Source: Siphonodentalium dalli
Taxonomy: Eukaryota > Mollusca > Scaphopoda > Gadilida > Siphonodentaliidae
DNA length: 64,000 nt
Assembly (NCBI GenBank): GCA_032622095.1
Contig: CP136069.1
Location: 186,485,122-186,549,121, forward strand
Direction: 5' to 3'
Part shown: in pieces, positions 57,391-64,000 of the stretch
Numbering within the stretch: position 1 is the first letter of the stretch
Layout of the letters: every line of letters begins with the position of its first letter
Made by a program: the position numbers and the translations under genes
Notes under the pieces: generated by a model
Seen by the model: only the letters and a program-made list of their open reading frames with translations
Databases searched by the model: none
Told to the model about the DNA's origin: nothing

Positions 57391-57836
57391 GTTACACTGG
57401 TGTAAATGTGGTTCAGAGTAACATCTAGCGGATGCGGGAGGAATATATAGGAGAGAATAAAATAGACACTGGGCCCTGATTGGTCAATAGCCTTGTGTGC
57501 TTTTTGCATAAAAAAATCATCGCACCTCTTCACTATGATTTCCCATAGGCAGAATAGCCATTGGCACAGGAAAAAACCCTTTGTAGTGAAGTTTGAATTT
57601 TTTGGTGTGGTCTAAAATATCACAGTATTTTTTATGCGGTTCTGACACTAGTTACGAAAACACAAGATTTAAAGGTGAATTCCCTGTTAGACGAACATGA
57701 TTTTTTTGTGTAAAAAGTTTCCCAAATGTCAATTTTTCAAATTTAAAGGAAATTTGGGACCAAAAATTTATATTGCCAACAGTATACGCTAAAACTTTAG
57801 TATTGAGGCCTATGGAAACATTTACACCAGTGTAAC
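57391..57836. mobile_element. MITE with perfect 18-bp inverted ends
   Basis: The left end GTTACACTGGTGTAAATG and the right end CATTTACACCAGTGTAAC are exact inverses. The 446-bp interior is AT-rich and non-coding. No clear target duplication. Confidence 0.75.
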
Positions 57837-58849
57837 TAACAGGGCATTTCACATATCAATGTGGTGTGGAGGTGGATACATAAATACACAGAGACGTGGT
57901 TGTCCTGAACGACGGATCGACATACATGTAAGATGGATGCTGACTTTATTTGTCATGATGACAAGTGATTCCTACTGCACAGTGGCGCTCACTATTTGTC
58001 AATACGACTCACGTCGGGCAACAATTACGTTCAAAATTTTGACATGTGCGCAATAAGTCTGAATCCGGCCATTCTAATTCAGAGCAATCTGATTATCTAC
58101 AAGTCAGGTTTACGGTCTAGTGCGCAGTATGTTAAAATTTTACAAATTGTTTAATATTATGTGTTACTAATATTAATATATATTTTAATGTTAGTTCGAA
58201 TTGAATTCCGCTGGTATGCACGCAGTTCACTGTCGTACCCCCGAAATGCGGTCAGACTAAATAAATAGTACCACTTTATATTTAGTGAAGTGATTGTTCT
58301 GACTTGCGAATCAATTATCAACATTTAGACAGAGTTTTCGCGACTAAACTGACATACATTCGTTTCGAATTATTCAGCATACCATGCATTGTCAGATGTC
58401 GGTTGGTTTAAATTTTATATTTACGTGTCTCTACTCTAGTTTAAGTTCTACGTCTGCGTTAATTGTTTTCGGCATTTACTTGGCAATATGAGTCAGAGGC
58501 TGCACTCCCCGAACGATTTGCAAGCATGAAATTTGGGCAATTTTGGGGCGAATTGGTGGAACTTTCGGGCAAATTGCATGGTGATTCGGGGACTGTTGTG
58601 AAAACTTACTGTAATTTCTAAATTTTTGCCCGATTTATACCTATACCTCAAGTTATTTGAAATGTATTATACTGCGTACATGCAATGAATATTCTAAGCT
58701 AATAATGGGCTAACTTGTCCGGATACGAAATTCATTTGTTACATAGTGGCTATTTTAGCTTAGGCATGGAATGGCATGCTATTATAAATACTGAAACAAA
58801 ATTAGCATTATACCAGGCCACAATTCTTCACTGTGTGTTCAGGGACGTG
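57837..58849. other. Intron 2 of gene B, nothing recognised
   Basis: Non-coding. A repeated GGGCAA(T/A)TT and GGGGCGAATT wording at 58530-58600 is only local. Confidence 0.35.
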
Positions 58850-59850
58850 ACTAGAGGGTCTCCGATGGGGGTGTCCACCTTGGGAAATTCCAACTGCACA
58901 CCCCCTTGAATCAGAATCAGATCAAACACAAGTTTTGCATAATTCCATTTGTACCCCCACTTGCACCTTGCATGTGATCAGGCCACAAACTATGGTTCCA
59001 CATTCGCGGTTTGAGAACATTCATGTATTTTAACTTGAAAATTGCATAAATCCTAACATATAGTGGTCTAACTCCAGACAAATGTACATGGCTATCGGCA
59101 AGAGACCTGGACACACCTGGCCGACCATGGTTGTTCGGTCCGATGTGAGGACATTTTGAAAACTATACAAGGAATCGCAAATACTAGCATCTAGACTGGC
59201 CTCAACTGAAGCTTTCCTAGTGTTGGAAATTTCAAATCTCATGCTCGCCCCTCAGGTTGGAAAATTATCTAACTGATGACCATTTCAGTTCACAAGTTTG
59301 ACCAAATGTAGTTAAATATTGTTTTGTTAAACTAATTAGCAGTTTTGTATTGGTCATGGGGAGGGACACTGACACACCGGGCGGAACATTTTGAAATCTG
59401 AACAAGAATCTGGCAAAATCCTAGGATCTAGACTAGCCTCAAGCCTTCCTAAAGTTAGACATTTCAAACCTGACTTAGGTTGGAAAATTTCCAACTGATG
59501 ACAATTCCAATGACAATGTTGACCAAATGTATGCAAATATTGTTTTCTTAAATTAACTAGCAGTTTTTGATATACCATGGGGGAGGGACCAGGACACAAG
59601 ATTTCCAAGTGTTGGAAATGTCAAACCTGTCACCCCCACTAAGGTTGGGAATTTCCAACTCATGACCATTTCAGTCAAATATTTTGACAAAAAATAGGAA
59701 AATATGCAAATATTGGTCCAAAAACAATTAATTCCCCCCAAAAAGTGAAATGTCCAACAACTGTTTTGGCAGGTATGAAATTTCCAAATGTTGAACATTT
59801 TGACCAAAGTTGGGGGGGGGGGGGTGAGACACCTCAAACCCCCCCCCCCC
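58850..59850. repeat. Poly-G-type dispersed repeat, about three copies in tandem
   Basis: The pattern TTGGAAATTTC, GGTTGGAAAATT, CCAACTGATGACCATTTCAG, then TTGACCAAATGTA and a TATTGTTTT stretch occurs at about 59220-59330, 59460-59560 and 59600-59790. The last copy ends in a G run (59811-59823) followed by a C run (59840-59851). These face each other and could pair. Confidence 0.6.
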
Positions 59851-61100
59851 GTTGCCTCGTCTGTGTGTGTTGAGAATTCAATAATTTGTCCATGTCTAAA
59901 TTGAATCGCAATATATCATATCGTCAGCACAAAAGCTCTACGTATCATATCATAGCAGAAGTGTGCATGTAATATCTAGTTCATGGAATGAATCATGAGT
60001 AGAGCCTGGTTGAATTATTACTGTGTAGCGAGTCACACTCGTCTTCCTGCTATTGAGACCATGTGTGCATGGTGTTATGAACGGTTTGTATTGTAAATGG
60101 GTGAAATTATCTGCTTGTAAACCCTCATATTAAACAATTCTATACCAGGTTTTATTCAGTATTCAGAAACAGCTCGCAATAGAAATTTGCATGGTACATA
60201 ATTGGAAACGATTTGTTGGTCAAAGGTGATAGCCGGAAATTTGGTTTATGTAACCATCAGTGACAATGCTTTGGTTTTGTCCATCAGTCTGTCTGGATCA
60301 CTTTATGTTTTACTTTTACAAACATTTCAGAGTTAATAAATGGCTGATATATAGGGTCCTGACTCACACAGATGTGCTCAGGTGCAATGAACCTAATTAA
60401 ACGCTGGACTCAAATAACGATGCATTATCCGAATTAACGCTCATAAATTACTATTTTTTTGGGCTTGGGGTTATAATTATTTAATTCGAGTCGAGGAACC
60501 CACCCATCAAAGCTCAGAGTGATCAGATATCGATTTTTGAAGTTTGTTATTTCTCGAGATGTGCAATTATATGTGGCACAGAAACACGTGGTCAAACGGA
60601 CGGTCTCGGAACAATTGCAGATGAATATGGATAACTCTAAAATCAAGTGGTAATACGGCCAAATTTTGTGATACTCAAATGATAATACGGCCATATTTTG
60701 TTGAACAAAATGTTCACAAATAACAAGTTTTGTGACACGTGATACCATAGTTGACAGTGGTTAGTATTATTTTGTTGCAATAAATCGATTCTGATAACTA
60801 AAGCGGATTTTGAAGAAATGTTGTTGTTGTATCTTGATGATATGGGGACCGTGTGATCGGATTGAGAACCCTTAAAAGCTATGTGTGTTTTGAGGATAAT
60901 ATGGCATTCATACTATCATTATAGTATACTATTAGTATATTATTTACAAAATGTTATAATATGGTAACTGTTATTTCTAAATTATAAACTACTGGCGTGG
61001 TTCGTCTCATGGCTTTCTTCGAAAAAGACACGTATGCTGCACCTAGGTGTCAAATTTCGTCGAAATCCGCCAGTTTTACCCGATTTGACCTTGAATTGAT
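59851..61100. other. Intron 2 of gene B, nothing recognised
   Basis: Non-coding, AT-rich. Confidence 0.35.
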
Positions 61101-61104
61101 CAGT

Positions 61105-62665
61105 AGGCTTCAATATTCGACACGGCAATTGACTGCCGTGGGCCACGGACTGCCGTAACAGTTGATAACATGTTCACATTCGGCGGATCGGGCACTGCGG
61201 TCAGTCAAAAAACATAACGCGCACGCTATAACACCGGTATCACTAACGTACGCGGTATCGGTAGGGTCAGGTTAACTTCCGCCTGGATCCACGTGGCGTG
61301 ACGTAATTCACAACCACGTGTATTTGCCTCGAAAGTGTTAAAATTGCGCGACCGCGACACACACAATGGCCCGATAATGGGCACGCATTCCCTGGAATTT
61401 CCCAGAAGATATTCATGGGGATGTCAAGTGACCAATTTAGAAATTTTCTGGTCGCATTCGTCTGTAGGTCTGAGGAATTCTCGGCTAGATATTGTTACCA
61501 ACATGACATATTTAAATAAATCCCGCCGTGCACCCCCATCACCAACGCGACGTAATTTGGTACCATGTGTTGCATTCTAAAAATAGGTCGTTTGCAGTGG
61601 ATTCATAGAGATGTCGAAATATGAGTGCGACAGAGAATATTGTTTGATCGAAAGAATTTGATTGAATACGTCACAAGACTCGCCTTGATGCTGGCTAATA
61701 GATATGTGTCCCTGCTAGCTGTTGGGAATGTCGTCACACAACACGCTCGTGTCTGGATACAGTCTTGCGTGCACACGCCCAGACCCAGACGTAAGAATCA
61801 CATTACACATATACGCTCTTTATCAACGACACTGCGGATAGGAACGCTCTTTAACTATCAACGCGATTAATCCCGAAGTGCCGTTTTTTGTGACTGAGAG
61901 TGGAGAACGGGTGCTCTGAGCTTCTCCGAAATGCCGCGACATCCATTCCCGTGGGTTTTTACCCTTATATAGGAAGTTTGAGCCCGATCGGTGCAGCCGT
62001 TTTCGAGTCTATAAAGGACTTTCAATGAGTGAATTCTGCCTTTTTAATCTAGAGAAATGATGGTCTAATTTTATAATTAATTTTTATAATTAATTTGTTA
62101 ATTTAATTTTTTGTTTTTCAATGAGATAATTGATTAATTTTTTAATTTAATTTTTAGTTTTTCAATGAGTTAATTGTGCCTTTTTAATTTTTCAATTTAA
62201 TTTTTTGTTTTTCAATTTGACCCGATTTGACCTTTCAAGGTCAAGGTCAGGTCGGGGTCACAATTTAACCCGTCCATGACACTTCCCGTAGGTAGCAAGT
62301 TTGAGCTCAATCGGTTCGAGTCTATAAATGACACACATTCGCCACGGCAATCGGCATTGCCGTGACGACAATCGGCATTGCCGTGGCAATCGCCGTAGGC
62401 TTCAATATTCGCCACGGCAATTGACTGCCGTGGGCCACGGACTGCCGTAACAGTTGATAACATGTTCACATTCGGCGATCGGGCACTGCGGTCAGTCAAA
62501 AAACATAACGCGCACGCTATAACTCCGGTATCAATAACGTACGCGGCATCGGAAGGGTCAAGTTAACTTCCGCCTCGATCCACGTGGCGTGATGTAATTC
62601 ACAACCACGTGTATTTACCTCGACCGCGACACACACAATGGCCCGATAATGGGCACGCATTCCTT
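61105..62665. repeat. Pair of direct repeats, about 285 and 270 bp
   Basis: The segments 61105-61393 and 62396-62665 both start with TAGGCTTCAATATTCG. Both run through GGCAATTGACTGCCGTGGGC, CACGGACTGCCGTAACAG, GCACTGCGGTCAGTC, TAACGCGCACGCTATAAC and CCACGTGGCGTGA to GGCCCGATAATGGGCACGC. Identity is high, with one small deletion in the right copy. The GGCAATTGACTGCCGTGGGC stretch and its neighbour form a hairpin. About 1 kb separates the copies. They lack TG..CA ends, so LTR status is not supported. Confidence 0.8.
61930..62395. repeat. LINE-tail-like words, AT-rich repeat and CGGCATTGCCG hairpin
   Basis: GAGCCCGATCGGTGCAGCCG with TTTCGAGTCTATAAAG, and later GAGCTCAATCGG with TTCGAGTCTATAAA, resemble the 3' ends of RTE-type LINEs. 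Between them TTTAATTTAATTTTT(T/A)GTTTTTCAATG-type units recur (62060-62215). At 62340-62395, CACGGCAATCGGCATTGCCG repeats and folds on itself. Confidence 0.5.
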
Positions 62666-62959
62666 TAATAAGAACTTGAAATTTAAAAAGTTCTAAATAT
62701 TTGACAAAAACCGTGTATTACGTCAAGTCCCCCAATATTGTATTGCAGACACAGTGTCGAACAAAATAATTTCCGATACCTCACAATTTAACCCCCTACA
62801 CAATCTGAATTTTTCCCCATGCCAACGTTTTGGGACCCAAAATCAGATTAAATATACAAAAAATCATATCAGACTGTTTCTTTCCAACATAATTATGTCT
62901 TTTAGCATATTACAATATTACATGTATACTTACAACCCATATACAGCGGAATGGTTGTA

Positions 62960-63450
62960 ACCTGATCACAAACAAGATCATATACATGGCAAAACAAAAT
63001 TAACACTGTTGGTAGCTGACTAGCTGTCTCAAATTGTATAGCTAATACTGAAATGCTTCTCATTGATTGATAGATATGCATTATGTTTTAGTGACTGCAT
63101 CTCTGAAAAAGGCCAACTCAAAGAAACTTGAACCCAAAATCCATTTGACGGGGAAGAACGATTCGATGGTATAATATTGCCAACATTAGTCAAGTTTGCT
63201 GATCAATAAAATTCCGGTGCCATGCACAGTACTGACTGGTGTAAAATGCTCAGAGAGCAGGTTTATTATTCCGCGTTCTTTATTCACGAATAAAGACATA
63301 ATCATGCTAAAAATGACACAGCAGTAAGCACAGTACATTAAATACTAAGTGATACAATTAACATATAGTGATATTGCTTAGCTAATGTCTGATAAATATG
63401 TTAATTGAAAAAAAGTTAAATGATAACATAATATTACCCTAAAACTACTG
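62960..63450. repeat. Intron block shared with gene C (5990-6970)
   Basis: Homologous to 5990-6970 in the same orientation (see that entry). It lies about 0.5 kb from gene B's linker exon; the copy in gene C lies about 0.9 kb from its linker exon. Gene A has no recognisable copy in its shorter intron 2. Confidence 0.65.
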
Positions 63451-63968
63451 TAATGTCATTTCATCTGACAACAACCGAATACGACGACAAAAATACTCTA
63501 CCCACCAAAGGGTTAACCCCCATGGTGCATATACAAACACACTTAAAGCCCAATCGCGTTTGATTTTTTTCGTCAACATCAATAATCACATTATCAGGAC
63601 AGAAAATGGTTTAAAAACATGTATCATGCACAAGATTTAATCGAGAACGGAAAACTCTCACAGGCTGACAAAAATTAAAAAAACGTGTTAAACTTCTCTT
63701 TCGAAAGTAGATATTTGGAAATCAAAACCTTAGATTAATAGGTTGTATATGGAACGATTTAATTACTGTCTGGAATATCATAAATAAAACGTACATATGG
63801 TTGTTTTGTGGTGTCAAATTGAACAGGGTATCTTTAATACACAGTGTCTATGAAAGCAGTTTTTGTTGTTATAATGTTCACAATAATCGGATGCAGACGG
63901 TTCTAATACTTGAGAGTACACGTATATTGCATCCAGATAAATGTTCGAATGATAAAGTACATCCTCAC
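63451..63968. other. Intron 2 of gene B next to the linker exon, nothing recognised
   Basis: AT-rich non-coding sequence. The donor GTGAGGAT of the linker exon reads leftward from 63968. Confidence 0.4.
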
Positions 63969-64000
63969 CTTTGTAAGGCCACCCTGACTGCCCAGTTGGA
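63969..64000 (-). CDS. Gene B exon 2: linker exon, cut by the window edge
   Basis: On the minus strand the last 32 nt of the exon are present, followed by the donor GTGAGGA. In the phase of the other copies it reads PTGQSGWPYK plus one base, against PAGQSAWPYR in gene C. The acceptor and the first 20 nt are beyond the window, as is the PAN-like exon. Its phase 1 end fits the phase 1 start of the FReD exon at 53253. Confidence 0.7.

Noticed and set aside
61105-62665. Direct repeats as LTRs of a small retrotransposon
   Set aside because: No TG..CA ends, no primer site or purine tract, and no matching target duplication.

Overview
The window is animal genomic DNA: AT-rich, with few coding exons, large introns and a very high load of transposons, hairpins and satellites. 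The only recognisable host genes encode secreted proteins joining a PAN/apple-like domain to a C-terminal fibrinogen-related domain (FReD). That, with the style of the repeats (a Helentron-like element with a variable tandem core, TTAA hairpin elements, hAT, Harbinger, CACTA and Tc1-type elements, LINE remnants), suggests a marine invertebrate, most likely a mollusc or another lophotrochozoan. This placement is inference; no marker gene fixes it.

Host genes. Three related genes lie head to tail on the minus strand. Gene A is complete: exon 1 (signal peptide and PAN-like domain) 34616-35002, a 52-nt linker exon 30022-30073, and the FReD exon 23412-24037. The three pieces join with matching splice phases (0, then 1) into 354 residues. 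Gene C, downstream, has exon 1 at 13852-14241 and the linker exon at 7836-7887; its FReD must lie left of base 1. Gene B, upstream, has the linker exon cut by the right edge (63969-64000) and a FReD exon at 52627-53253 that carries one extra base and is frameshifted. Diverged intronic blocks at about 5990-6970 (gene C) and 62960-63450 (gene B) are remains of the same duplication history.

Mobile DNA by region. 0-5 kb: a TTAA foldback element, a Helentron-like element with a 36-bp tandem core, and a CACTA-like element with a Tc1-type MITE inside it. 7.8-16 kb: introns and 5' flank of gene C, with a hairpin MITE, a 2.6-kb inverted-repeat element full of CTTAAGCGTAAT-like motifs, and a Harbinger-like element containing a second Helentron-like copy. 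16-23.4 kb: intergenic, with a broken LINE ORF1, a hairpin MITE, a 1.5-kb nested-hairpin element and a 55-bp minisatellite. 24.4-28.3 kb: a 37-bp satellite of about 106 units filling most of gene A intron 2. 35.3-42.0 kb: an LTR retrotransposon with 99.5% identical LTRs, encoding one intact 1196-residue gag-like protein and no visible polymerase, ending 310 bp upstream of gene A's start codon. 42-52.3 kb: hAT and TTAA MITEs, poly-G repeats, and a 478-bp tandem array in dimers, one unit split by a DNA transposon. 53-64 kb: intron 2 of gene B, with further MITEs, a LINE tail, a SINE-like element and direct repeats.

No tRNA, rRNA, CRISPR or bacterial-type operon was seen.
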